In this document: positions 30,642 to 41,310 of the stretch, piece after piece
Layout of the letters: every line of letters begins with the position of its first letter
Numbering within the stretch: position 1 is the stretch's first letter
Notes under the pieces: model-generated
What the model was told of the DNA's origin: nothing
The model's database searches: none
Seen by the model: only the letters and a program-made list of their open reading frames with translations
Position numbers and translations under genes: made by a program
From: Phaeosaccion multiseriatum
Lineage: Eukaryota; Ochrophyta, other classes
DNA: 64,000 bases
Direction of reading: 5' to 3'
NCBI GenBank assembly: GCA_965112735.1
Contig: OZ218963.1
Span: 558,001 to 622,000, forward strand

Positions 30642-31601
30642 GACTCTTCTCTCTGTCTCTCTCTCTCTGTCTCTCTGCCTCTCTCTCTCTCTGTTCTTTT
30701 CTGTCCTTCTCCTCGGCCAATGGATTGATTGATTGACGGATCGATTGATTGACTGACTGACTGATTGATTGATGGATGGATTGATTGATTGACTGATTGA
30801 CCACCCACAGTGCGTCTGTGGGACCAAAAAGACACCACATGCCTGCACGTGTTCCAAAGCATCGATCTAAGCGATGTGGTGAACGATGTCGTGTGGTCGC
30901 CAACCTGTGCAACCATGTTTGCCTCCGTGTGTGGGGATGGGCGTGTACAGCTCTGGGACCTTAGTCACTCAACAATAGACCCTGTTGCCAAGCTTTTCTC
31001 AACCACGGCGGGGGGGGATGGCAGTGGATGGGGCAGCGAGTGGGAGGGAGGAGGGGGTAGTGGTGGAGGAGGAGCAGGAGGAGCAGCAGCAGCAGGAGGA
31101 GGAGGAGGAGGAGGAGGAGGAGGGGGGGGGGGAGGAGCAGGAGGAGGAGGAGGAGAGGATGGCGATGTGGCCTTGCAGGACGGCAGGCCGACGGTTTCCA
31201 GTGGCGCCACAGGCGTTACGGTGGGTGCTGGGAGTGGGCCTTCCGCGGGCAGCAGCGTCTCCCCCAAGACCTCTGCTTGGAGCAGCTCGGCGGGAGGAGG
31301 AGGAGGAGGAGGAGGAGGAGGAGGAGGAGGAGGGGTTGAAGGAGGAGACGGTGACGGCACTCCAGGCAGCGGTAGCGTGTTTGAGAGCGGCTCGGGCTAC
31401 GTATCACCAACCGGTGGCCTTCCCGTCACCCTCACGGCAGTGAGCTTTGCGTCCTTTGCGCCGGTGCTGGCGGTGGGTAATGCGCGTGGGGACGTGGATG
31501 TGTACAAGATTGGGGGGGTGGATGTGGAACCCAACCTGAGCAGGGAGGAGCAGACCAATAGGCTCACTGCTGCTGTGTTTGGGAATAGCAGCGCGTTGTG
31601 A
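24476..31601 (+). CDS. DNAI4: Axonemal dynein intermediate chain, DNAI4/WDR78 (IC138-like)
   Basis: WD-repeat intermediate chain of a ciliary inner-arm dynein, needed for flagellar beating in other organisms. Exons: 24476-25264, 25613-26176, 26742-28367, 28569-28652, 29258-29461, 30283-30424, 30811-31601; all phases agree, about 1,399 residues against about 850 in animals. The family's N-terminal signature is present: VTVILSETPTHMLLDVRGSA, then TINGAQKNKE across the first junction and ATTWEIHDEQM. The helical segment ending YRNLP follows. WD40 blades begin at AISFHRLNGDICAVGYGG and include HPNLLAVGMYDGTIAVYDG, LVSVSTDGRVVEWSM, FLSCSADWTVRLWD and FASVCGDGRVQLWDL. The extra length is Gly-rich low complexity, mainly 27480-28080 and 31020-31350, which interrupts the propeller. 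VSPT (31401) and VGDT (27040) peptides come from dispersed-motif copies. A pseudo-exon follows the fifth exon. Confidence 0.92.
25265..25612 (+). repeat. DNAI4 intron, (GT)n then (CA)n
   Basis: About 70 bases of GT repeats start 10 bases after the donor and about 140 bases of CA repeats (25460-25599) end near the acceptor. The two are complementary and could pair in the RNA. Confidence 0.9.
26177..26741 (+). mobile_element. Candidate introner-like element in DNAI4: donor-side motif plus (GGGA)n
   Basis: The donor GTGAGTGA runs into GTTAGTGATACAG (26185-26197, one mismatch to the motif) and then into about 420 bases of GGGA repeats (26198-26620). The acceptor side is a (CA)n tract without a reverse motif, so only one end is seen. 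Confidence 0.45.
28368..28568 (+). mobile_element. DNAI4 intron with flush inverted ends GTTGGTG and CACCAAC
   Basis: The intron starts GTTGGTGTAGTATG exactly at the splice site and ends TTCCACCAACAG exactly at the acceptor. The terminal seven bases are perfect inverted repeats and match the core of the dispersed motif. GGTGGGTG repeats fill the donor half. Confidence 0.45.
28653..29257 (+). repeat. (CTC)n array of about 450 bases in DNAI4 intron
   Basis: Near-perfect CTC repeats run from 28795 to 29243, interrupted only a few times, and end 14 bases before the splice acceptor. This is one of the longest trinucleotide runs in the window. Confidence 0.95.
29353..29632 (+). repeat. 140-base tandem duplication of a DNAI4 exon-intron junction (pseudo-exon)
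   Basis: The last ~108 bases of the fifth exon plus its donor and the next ~30 intron bases are repeated once with a period of 140. The second copy has an intact donor and an AG directly before it, but is two bases longer near 29510, so it is out of frame. It is not translated in my model. Confidence 0.85.
29650..30146 (+). repeat. (GGGA)n/(GAGA)n array in DNAI4 intron
   Basis: About 500 bases of GGGAGGGA grading into GAGAGAGGGA fill the intron 29462-30282 after the pseudo-exon. Near the acceptor, CCATCGACTGCCATCC (30211-30226) is a copy of the second motif. Confidence 0.95.
30425..30810 (+). repeat. DNAI4 last intron, second motif near donor, CTCT and GATT repeats
   Basis: Two GATGGCAGTGGATGG copies (30442-30456, 30490-30504) lie in the donor third. 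CTCT repeats (30605-30690) and GATTGATT repeats (30724-30800) follow. Confidence 0.8.
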
Positions 31602-32115
31602 TCATTATGAGCTGGTGTGAGTGTGTGAGGATGGCAGTGGATGGGAACGGGGTAGGAGGTGAGGGGTGGTGGGATGGATGGCAGTGGATGATGTGCGATA
31701 TGATATGATATACTAGAAGTACTTCGAAGTATATAGGAAGAGAGAGCGGCCGGTAGGGCATGCCAGGGGAAAGGGTGGGTGGAGGCATACGGGCATACTA
31801 ATTTGACTGCTAATTTGTAATACACGAAAGCGGTGGGGAAGACCTCTCTCTCTCTCTCCCTCCCTCTCTCTCTCTCTCTGCGACACACAGCCGAACAACC
31901 GCACAGCCCCCCAAGTGCCTATGTTATCCTTCTTAACGATGCCGCCCAGCTGAGGAGGAGATTGGAGGAGGAGTCATCCAGGAGTCACAGAGTCACAGAC
32001 GCCTCGTGTACCTTGTATCACCAACACCAACAGTCCTTACTTATGTAAATTGGAAACTGGCCTTTTTTGATCTTGAGCCCCTCGCCCAAGAGTAGATACA
32101 GGGGAAAAAGAGAGG
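31602..32115. other. Intergenic between DNAI4 and cardiolipin synthase
   Basis: Head-to-tail spacer holding the DNAI4 3' UTR and the cardiolipin synthase promoter. It has two GATGGCAGTGGATG copies (31630, 31679), a GATATGATATGATAT stretch (31695-31711), CTCTCTCTCT (31843-31880) and TTGTATCACCAAC (32013-32025). No gene is seen. Confidence 0.55.
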
Positions 32116-33429
32116 ATGCTGAAGGTAGCCAGGCACCAGAGGAAGCTCTGGCTGCTGTGGAGGCCTGCAGTTCTCGGGGGAGGACGGGCGAGATGTTGGA
32201 GGGGGGAACGTGGAAGAGAAGGAGGAGCCGGAGACGGAGGTTACTCCGGACGTGGGTGGGCCGCAGACTGCGGTGAGCCCCAGACAGACCGGCACGACAA
32301 TAGAAGGAACACGACCAGCAGCAGCAGTCGCTGGGGGGAAGGCAGGAGGCATAGTGGTACACGTTGTGAATCTGGCATTGCAGACTCGCGCTCCCAGCGT
32401 GGGAGAGGACACCACACCATTCTTCAACTCGGAGCAGGGAGCACACAAATTCGCAGCAACAGCAGCAGTAGTAGTAGTAGCAGCGGCAGTACCAGCAGAC
32501 TTGTGTTGGGAAAACACGGCTCAGACTCCAATATAGTAAAGAGGTTAGGAAGGCGTCGCAGCAGCAGCAGCAGCAGCAGCAAAAGCAGCAACAGCAGCAC
32601 CAGGGCTTGCTGTCTCGGCCCTGCTGGTTGCGGTGATAGGGTCGACAGGGGTAGGGAGAGCTGGCGAAGAAGCCACAGAAGCCCAAGCCCAAGCTATGGT
32701 ACTCGCCTTGGCTGGAGAGGTAGTAGTAGTAATCGGGCCTTGAACAGCAGCAGTCGTCCAGGGGGAGGAGGGGGAGGAGGAGGAGAAGGAGGAGAAGGAT
32801 CCAGCCCTCTCGGCAGGGCCATGGCTAATGGCGGCGCGGCCGACAGAATGGCTACCCGGGAAGAAGAGCTGGAGCACCAGCGGAAACAGCATCAGCAGGA
32901 GGAGGAGGGGGGGGGTGACGTAAAGAGGAAAAAAGAAGAGGAGGAGGAGGAGGAGGAGGAGGCAGAGGAGAGGAAGGAGCAAATGCGCTTGACAGCCGGC
33001 AAGGCTGAGCTTAGGCGGAAGTGGACTGTTCCGAATATTATCACAGCAGTTCGGATAGCTTGCTGCCCTGCACTGGCCTACCTCGTCGTTAGTGAGCAGT
33101 ACGAGTTAGCGCTCTGGGGGCTGGGAGCTGCCTCCTTTAGCGATTGGTTAGACGGTTACATTGCTCGAAACTTTGATCAGAAGGTGAGAGAGAGAGGGGG
33201 GGGGGGGGGGGCAGGTGAGGAGAGTGAGGGTCAGGGTCAGGGTGAAGGAGGGGGAGGTTATACTCCTTCTCCCCTCCCTGTTCAGACGGAGCCAGGGGGT
33301 TGCGTGCATGCTGTGACACCTCACCCCCACCCTCACCCTCAAGCTCATCCTCACCCTTACCCTCATCCTAACCCTCACCCTCATCCTCACCCTCACCCTC
33401 ATCCTCATCCTCACCCTCACCCTCATCCT

Positions 33430-33480
<51 letters not shown>

Positions 33481-33500
33481 CCTTACCCTTACCCGCACCC

Positions 33501-33551
<51 letters not shown>

Positions 33552-33580
33552 TCCTTACCCTCATCCCCTCCCTCATCCTG

Positions 33581-33647
<67 letters not shown>

Positions 33648-33711
33648 TCCTCACCCTCACCCTCAACCCCACCCTAACCCTCACCCTCATCCTCACCCTC
33701 ACCCTCACCCC

Positions 33712-33750
<39 letters not shown>

Positions 33751-33764
33751 CCATACCCGCACCC

Positions 33765-33815
<51 letters not shown>

Positions 33816-33897
33816 TCCTTACCCTCATCCCCTCCCTCATCCTGACCCTCACCCTCTCCCTCACCCCCAGCCTCACTCTCATCCTCACCCTCATCCT

Positions 33898-33929
<32 letters not shown>

Positions 33930-33945
33930 TCCTCACCCTCAACCC

Positions 33946-34014
<69 letters not shown>

Positions 34015-36472
34015 CCCCACCCTCATCCTCACCCTAACCCGACCCATGAGAGAGAGAGAGAGGGGGGGGAGTTGTGTGCCGTGGGCTCTTCTCTGTGTAT
34101 GTAACTGTGTAACTGTTGTAACTGTTGTAACTGTAAGAGTGCATCCTCACCCTTGCTCAGGACGTGTGTTTGCCTGTCCCATACCCTTCCTTAGCTTAGT
34201 GGGGTTCCGAAGAGCATTGAAACGGAAAGGTCAGGCTCGCCTCGGGGGTATTTCTTGGGACAGATGAGAGGATGGGTGGGGACTGCGGAATGCTTTGCAG
34301 GGACTGCGGAATGTCTTGTCTATCTTTCCTATACCCGTATTCCACATCGTCTCTCTTTGTACCGTGTACACGGATCTCTGACCGGACCATGGCTACTGTA
34401 TCACCAACTGCTGCTGCTGCTGCTACGGCTGCTGTATCACCAACCCCTGCACTTGCACAGTCCATCTTAGGAGGCTTCATGGACCCTCTGGCGGACAAAC
34501 TCCTGATGCTCCACCTCACGCCAGCGCTGGCCGTCAACGGCCTTCTGCCAGGCTTGCTCGCCTTCGTGCTAGTGGGCAGAGACTGCATACTCATGGGCGG
34601 ATCTCTTCTTTACAGAGGTGAGTATAGAGAAGAAGAGGGCAGGGAGTGGAGTGGAGTAAGAGCCGGTTCGGTCACAGGTTGGGGGGCACAGTAGATCCAG
34701 GGCGATGGAATGGAATGCATGAGTTTTCTGAGCTCGATATTACACGCACACACACACACGCACACACACACACGCACACACACACACACGCACACACACA
34801 CACACGCGCACGCACACACACACACACACACAGCCCGCACCAAGCGGCCCGAGGACGGCTTCTTTGACGTAGAGACGCTCGACTGGAAGGTCACTCCGTC
34901 GCTCCTCAGCAAGGCCAACACCGCACTGCAGTTCTCCACACTATGCCTCACGCTCACTCAGGTGAGTTTGGTTGGGGGGGGGGGGTTGTATCACCAACTG
35001 CTGCTGCCTTGTCGTGGGTGAGGTCTACAAGGGATCCCTCGCAGTCTCTTGCTCTCCCTCTCCCTCTCAAACGTCCATACCCCTCCCTCCCTCTCCTCCT
35101 CTCCCTGTCCCTCTCCCTCTCTCTCTCCCTCTCCCTCTCCATCTCCACCCGCCCGCTCTCCCGTCTCGTCTTGTGTCCGTACCGGGCGTACCGGGTCCAC
35201 CCCACTCCACCCCACCCCACCCGACCCCACCCGACCCCACCCGACCCTACCCTACCCTTCCCCACCCTACCCCGCCCTACCCCACCCCACCCTACCCCGC
35301 CCTACCCCACCCCACCCTACCCTACCCTACCCCACCCCACCCCACCCCACCCCACCCGACCCTACCCTACCCTTCCCCACCCCACCCCACCCGACCCCAC
35401 CCCACCCCACCCGACCCCACCCGACCCTACCCTACCCTACCCCACCCTGCCCTACCCTACCCCACCCTACCCTACCCCACCCCACCCCACCCCACCCGAC
35501 CCCACCCGACTCTACCCTACCCCACCCTACCCTACCCTACCCTGCCCCACCCCACCCCACCCGACCCCACCCGACCCTACCCTACCCTACCCTACCCTAC
35601 CCTACCCCACCCTACCCCACCCCACCCTACCCCACCCTACCCTACCCTACCCTACCCTGCCCCACCCCACCCGACCCCACCCGACCCTACCCTACCCTTC
35701 CCTACCTTACCCCACCCTACCCTACCCCACCCTACCCTTCCCCACCCTACCCCACCCCACCCCACCCCACCCTACCCTACCCCACCCTACCTCACACCAC
35801 CCTACCCTACCCTACCCTATCCTACCCCACCCCACCCTACCCTACCCTACCCTACCCTACCCTACCCTACCCTACCCTATCCTACCCCACCCTACCCCAC
35901 ACCACCCTACCCTACCCTACCCGACCCCACCCGACCCTACCCTACCCTTCCCTACCCTACCTCACACCACCCTACCATACCCTACTCTACCCCACCCCAC
36001 CCCACCCCACCCCACCCTGCTCTGTCCCGACCGATGTTCTCATAGGCCGTCCACGGCTTTCCTGGGGAGGTGGCTCTCACCGGCCTTTACCTCACCACAG
36101 GGGCGGCCACGCTGCTGTCCGGGGCCAACTATTGGGTCGACTCGGGCATTCGAACAAACGGAGCAGTCACCAAGGCGTTGACCTTGAGCAAGAAGAGGGT
36201 GGTGGAGACGGTCGAGGCCAGCGCGACCATGTGAGTGAGTGAGTGAGTGTGGAGTTTGCCCTCCCCCGCCCGCCCTCTCTCTGTCCCTCTCTCTGTCCCT
36301 CTCTCTGTACTTCTCTCTGTACCTCTCTCTGTCTCTCTCCCTCCCATCTCCCCCCTCTCCCTCTCTCTCTGTGTGTGTGTGGTTCTGTCTCTCCTTCTGT
36401 TTGGCTCTTTTTCTCTGTCTGTCTCTGTCTCTCTCTCTGCCTCTGCTCTATCCCTCCTCCCCTTCCGCTCTC

Positions 36473-36520
<48 letters not shown>

Positions 36521-36669
36521 CCCTCTCTCTCCCTCTCTCTTCCTGTCTTTTGTCTCACCCCCCCCCGGCCCACACACCTCCCTGTCAGCCCATACGCCTG
36601 CATCACTGCCCATGCACCTCCCTGTCAGCTCATCTAATCGTCTTACCTCCCATACCCCTGTCTGTCTGT

Positions 36670-36744
<75 letters not shown>

Positions 36745-36965
36745 CTTGCTTGCCTGCCTGCTTGCCTGCTGCCTACCTGCCTGCCCGTATGCCCACGACA
36801 GCCCCGCCTCTACCCGCGTAGACATCAAGAAGCAGCTGACGCAACAGGCCCTCATCGCCACGGCCCTCACAGAGCAAGTCCTTGAGGTCACTCAGGAGGT
36901 CAAGGGGGTCATCCAGGAGTCGGAAACCGCCAACAGGGTGAGTGAGTACAGTGTTTGAGTAAGCT

Positions 36966-36997
<32 letters not shown>

Positions 36998-37243
36998 CCT
37001 GGTGGTGGTGGTACAGCGGCAAAAGCAGCAGTAGCAGCAGCAGTTGGTGGTACAGCAGCATCATCGGCAGCTGTTGCGGGTACAGTATAGCAGCAGTTGG
37101 TGGTATCGCGAGCATCATACCCCCTTGTCGACGTACGAGGCTTTCTTAGCCTGCTGTTATTGTCACTTGTCTATTTAGTCGTCCTATTTGTATTTCTAGA
37201 CAACCACGCACACTCACACCTACACATACGCGCCCACACACAT

Positions 37244-37290
<47 letters not shown>

Positions 37291-37729
37291 CAATGTATAC
37301 TTGGCACTGCTGCTGCTGCAGGTCCGTGTAGAGGTAAAAAAGCTGCGTCGGCAGAGGGGGAAACAGGGCTGGCCAGGGCGGGGAAGGAGTAGCAAGACCA
37401 TGGCCAAGGCCAAGAGCAAGAGCAAGAGTAGGACCAACGAGGGGGGCAACAAACTCACAGATGGCATAGACGGCGGTGGAGGGGTTGGTGCTTGTGCGCG
37501 CACAGGCTCCAGGGAGGAGAGTAAGAAGAGTAGAGGTGGTGGTGGTAGTGGTGGTGGTAGTGGTGGTGGTAGTGGTGGTGGTAGTGGTGGTGGTAGTGGT
37601 GGTGGTGGTGGTGGTAGTGGTAGTGGTGGTGGTAGTGGTGGTGGTAGTGGTGGTCGTGGTAGTGGTGGTGGTAGGAAGAGAAGTATGAGTAGCAGCAGTA
37701 GGAGAAGAGGACAAAAGAGGGGGGAGTAG
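32116..37729 (+). CDS. CRLS1: Cardiolipin synthase, CDP-alcohol phosphatidyltransferase family, with long extensions
   Basis: Joins phosphatidylglycerol and CDP-diacylglycerol to make cardiolipin in the inner mitochondrial membrane. Exons: 32116-33183, 34461-34617, 34834-34961, 36046-36230, 36802-36937, 37322-37729; phases agree, 693 residues against about 300 usually. The signature DGxxAR-x8-GxxxDxxxD is complete and spans the first junction: DGYIARNFDQK then SILGGFMDPLADK. It is preceded by WTVPNIITAVRIACCPALAY, typical of eukaryotic CRLS1. The first 30 residues are Arg-rich and could be a mitochondrial presequence. Residues 40-300 are Ser/Arg-, Gly- and Glu-rich low complexity. After the catalytic part comes a predicted helix (LTEQVLEVTQEVKGVIQ) and a basic Gly/Ser tail. 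The start and the joining of the last two exons rest on open reading frame and phase only. Confidence 0.85.
33184..34460 (+). repeat. Cardiolipin synthase intron with ~740-base (CACCCT)n array
   Basis: CACCCT/CATCCT hexamers run from 33320 to 34040 with internal long-range repetition (the CCTTACCCTCATCCCCTCCC segment occurs twice). CTGTATCACCAAC copies at 34396-34408 and 34432-34444 lie 65 and 17 bases before the acceptor. Positions 34050-34390 are unique sequence with no gene seen. Confidence 0.9.
34962..36045 (+). repeat. Cardiolipin synthase intron with ~830-base CCCAC/CCTAC array
   Basis: Five-base CCCAC, CCTAC and CCGAC units run from 35193 to 36020. TTGTATCACCAAC (34986-34998) lies 25 bases from the donor, here in the orientation usually found at acceptors. 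Confidence 0.95.
36231..36801 (+). repeat. Intron with CTCT repeats and (CTGC)n
   Basis: TCTC-rich sequence (36275-36540) is followed by about 28 CTGC units (36665-36780) before the acceptor. Confidence 0.9.
36938..37321 (+). repeat. Intron with CAG runs and GTTGGTGGTACAG variants
   Basis: CAG runs near 36967-37000 alternate with GTTGGTGGTACAG (37043-37055) and GTTGGTGGTA (37094-37103), one-base variants of the dispersed motif. CA repeats occupy 37200-37292. Confidence 0.75.
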
Positions 37730-38131
37730 CGGTTAGCAGGAGCTGTAGGGAGGAAGGGGGAGGGGCGATAGGATCATAAGAAGGGCGAGGGGAGCAGGGC
37801 AGGCAGGCAGGCAGGTATTGACAGGTAGGCAGGTAGGCAGGGGAGAAAGAAGGAGAAGGAGGACCCAGAGCCAAGCAGCAGGGCATGATTCACCCATGAA
37901 CCTGACACATAAAAAGTGTATGTACATGGGAATCGAGCGATTCTCGGTAGCATGCTACCGGGTCCTCTAGCAGATAGCACGCCAGGAGAGGTGGGAAAAG
38001 GAGAAGGCCAAACTAAGTCAATAAATATCCACAAATTTTTTGGCGGGTGCTGGCTCTATCCAGCATCAACCGTGTTGTGGCATTAAGATACACCCATACC
38101 ACCGCTACAGTGCCCTTCCTAAAGCTCTGCC
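37730..38131. other. Intergenic between cardiolipin synthase and the Cys-rich gene
   Basis: Contains GCAGGCAGGCAGG repeats (37798-37840), a 16-base palindrome CGGTAGCATGCTACCG (37944-37959) and AATAAATATCC (38020), a possible polyadenylation region. No gene is seen. Confidence 0.5.
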
Positions 38132-41100
38132 ATGGCGGCCCCATGCTTCTTGCTGCTGCTATGGAGCAGCGGTTCTCTCTTTAACAACAACAAGGTGTGT
38201 GTGATTTTTTAGGCAGTAGTAGTGGTGGGCGGCGGGCCCACTCCTGTTTTGTCTTGCTGTTGAAGAAACAAAGCAGCACACATTCGTTCGCTCACCGCTC
38301 CGCCGACTTCTTCCTTTCTTCCCTTCCCTCTCCCCCCACCTCGACTGGTCTCTTTCTCCTGTCTATTCCTTCTTTCCGGCTGGCTTCCTTCACTTTTACT
38401 TGTGCCTTCTTCTTCTTGTTGTTGTTCAGCTCGCGTCGGCTGCGGATGTACCAGCGAGGATACTTCGTCCTGCGGTAGAGCGTCCTCCCTCTACAGCTGG
38501 AGCGGACTGCCCTACTCTCTGTCTTGAAATCAACGCCGCAGAGCCGTGCTTTGTGGATGCTTCCTGCGCTTCTGGCGGGGGTGAGTAGCTATGACATAGA
38601 TATTCCGACTCTTGATGTACCCGCCCCGCTCTCCTCACCTCCATCAGCACCCTCAGTATTCTCATCCTCCCATCCTCAGCCATCACCATACTATATTCAG
38701 AATCACTGCCTGTCTGCCTGGGGTGGCCTGGCTGGCTCTGCCTCCCCCTGACTTTTGCTTGCACTAAAACCTCTTCTTGCTTGGCTGGCTGTGACTGTCT
38801 TGCCCTCTCGTGTCTGGCTGGCTGGCGCCCGCCTCCACACACACGCCATGGCCGCCGCAGCAGGTGTTGGATGTAATGCGGCCGGTCTCGGGCAGGAGTG
38901 CCGCTTTTGTGGCTTTTTGAACTTTGGTCCGTGCCCCACGGACGACGACGACGACGATGACGACTCGGCGACTGCCCCTCCGACGCCTGCTCCAGTCACT
39001 GCTTCCGCTACAAGCTCTCCAACGTCTCCGAGCACCACTGAAGGGGACACTTGCTCTGCCCTCTGTCTGGCGAGGACCTCCGCTGAGCCTTGCTTCCGGG
39101 ATCCTTCGTGTGTGAATGCTGGGGGTGAGTAACAACCTCTACCTGTACAAGTAGCTATCTCTGCTGATGAATGGGGTGGGATAATAGTACAGCAGTGCCA
39201 GCACTAGTGAGCAAGTTCAACTCTCGACTCTCCCTCCCACCCCCGCCCTGCCTAGCCTAGCAACTTGTTGCTTGCCGGCGCCTGCTTATACCCTACTCCC
39301 CCGTCCTCGCCTCATTCGTCCTCATCGCTCCACAACAAGAGAACCATAGCAGCCATCACCACCATCCACCTTATCTTACTAGGCCTGCCTAGTAGTATCC
39401 TCAGCCAGCCAGCCCCCCAGCCATCACCATCACCGGAGTCGCTTCTGCTGACCTTGCTTACATCTCTTGTTGCGACGACTCTGCCCTTACCACACGCCAT
39501 GGCCGCCGCAGCAGGTGTTGGATGTAATGCGGCCGGTCTCGGGCAGGAGTGCCGCTTTTGTGGCTTTTTGAACTTTGGTCCGTGCCCCACGGACGACGAC
39601 GACGATGACGACTCGGCGACTGCCCCTCCGACGCCTGCCCCTCCGACGCCTGCTCCAGTCACTGCTTCAGCGACAAGCTCTCCAACGTCTCCGAGCACCA
39701 CTGAAGGGGACACTTGCTCTGCCCATTGTCTGGTGCTGAACGCCGCTGAGCCTTGCTTCCAGGATCCTTCGTGTGCGAGTGGGGGTAAGTCAAGTGTCTG
39801 GAGTAGCTTGTATACTGTCGTGCCTGGCTTCAGTTCCTTTATTATTGTAGTGAATGCTGATGAATGCATGTGGCAGGTCTGCGGGCAAAACAAAGCCCTT
39901 GCTGGCAACTTCCCCTACTTGCCGCTATCGGGCCTTCGTCCTTCTGCTCCCCTGTCCTCCTCGCCTTGTTGCTCGTCCACATCACCAGCCAGCAGGCCAG
40001 GGGTCACTTCGCCTCCTTAACTATCTATGACCTTCTTGTTGTACCTTCTTGTGACTGCCTTGCCCTCTCCACACGCGCCGTACAACACTCCGCACCAGGC
40101 GTCGGATGCAACGCGGCCGGCGTCGGCGAGGAATGCAGATTCTGCGGCTTTCAGAGCTTTGACCCTTGCCCCACCACGCCGCCTGCTCCAGCCACCACCG
40201 CCCCTGCAGCGGCGCCCACTACCGCGGCTCCGACCACTGCATCGACTACTCAGGTACTATACGTCGTGACGTGACGCGACGCGTTGCCTTCTTGCTCCCC
40301 CTGCCTTTAATACTATTATCATGTGTCGTGGCTACGTTTCCTTTTCGCTTGGCTGGCGGTGCCTCTGAGTGGTGCCCTTCTTTGCCCCCCCCCCCTGCTG
40401 CCTGCCCTCCCCCCCCTCCTGCCTCATTGTCTGAGTGATGCATAGCTACATGCCATGCTTACCAGTCACCAATGCCACAACCCGCCCATCTGCTCTTCGC
40501 TTCCGCGAATGCTTCCGCGAATGCTTCCGCGAATGCTTCCGCGAATGCTTCCGCGGCCCCAAATTGCTTGCCGCTCTCTCCTCGCCAGGCCCCGCCGACC
40601 CCTGCACCAGCGGAAACCACCCCACCCACCACCCCACCCACCACCCCACCCACCACCCCACCCACCATACTGCCTTCGACCTCGGCTCCGGCGTCAGTGG
40701 GGCAGGCATGCACCGGTGATTTCTCTTCCTCGACTTGTCCTTCGGGCCTCTACTGCGTGGAGGATGGAACATGCCAGCCGTGCATCCCGGACGGGGAAGG
40801 CTGCTCGAGTTGAGTGCCAGTGAGGGGGGCTGCTGCGTCGGTGAAGGCTCCAGCGGGGCCGGGTTCTGTATCGACCCCTCGCGGGATGGCGTGCAGGGTG
40901 ACGAGCCTTCCGTGGGCGTTTGCGCTGCTTTTAAGGGCCTCGAAGGAGCGCCGTGCGAAGACACAACGTGGCATTATGGCACATGTGATACGTCAGTTGG
41001 CCCTGGCAAGCTCTACTGTACACATGGGGTGTGCACCCCGTGCCAGGACACTGTAGGAGCACCCTGCGAGGGCGACAGTTGGGACTACAGCAGTTGCTGC

Positions 41101-41310
41101 CACGGAGTGCTGTACTGCACTTCCAGGCCCCTCACTGGAGAAAGCTTTTCGGGCGTTGGGGTGTGCGCCGCTGGTTCCAGTCCCGTCGGGTCCTCGTGCG
41201 AAGGAGACTACGATTACAACTCGTGTACTCCCCTATACGGCATTCCCTGCATCGACGGGGTGTGCACCTGGCCGCCGTGGTTGCCAGGAGGAGGCTTCTA
41301 TGGGCCTTGA
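38132..41310 (+). CDS. Secreted Cys-rich modular protein with Thr/Pro mucin-like linkers; apparent frameshift
   Basis: Family not recognised. Exons: 38132-38194, 38430-38580, 38864-39124, 39515-39784, 40099-40253, then about 40589-41310 (it could start at 40466). The first exon gives a hydrophobic leader, MAAPCFLLLLWSSGSL, so export is likely. Three exons begin GVGCNAAG.G.ECRFCGF; two of them are phase 1 at both ends and nearly identical, so they arose by exon duplication. Each such exon ends in a second module, C..LCL....AEPCF.D.SC, also on the second exon. Linkers are Asp runs, then Thr, Ser, Pro and Ala, suited to O-glycosylation. The last exon has more Cys-rich modules (CPSGLYCVEDGTCQPC; GAPCEDTTWHYGTCD; GAPCEGDSWDYSSCC). 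Between 40800 and 40830 the frame shifts by one base and a TGA at 40811 would stop translation; Cys-rich coding resumes in the next frame. Confidence 0.6.
40500..40553 (+). repeat. 12-base tandem repeat GCGAATGCTTCC
   Basis: Four to five units of GCGAATGCTTCC. They are either the end of an intron or coding for repeated Ser-Ala-Asn-Ala, depending on which of two acceptors is used. Confidence 0.8.

Noticed and set aside
33320-34040. CCCTCA hexamer array resembling telomere repeats
   Set aside because: The unit is CCCTCA, not CCCTAA or CCCTAAA, and it lies inside a cardiolipin synthase intron between coding exons.
37944-37959. Palindrome CGGTAGCATGCTACCG as a terminator
   Set aside because: Eukaryotic context, no flanking signal and no evidence of function.
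40735-40830. Use of the second frame's own ATG at 40735 as a separate gene start
   Set aside because: Sequence before 40815 in that frame lacks the Cys pattern, which is in the other frame; a frameshift explains it better.
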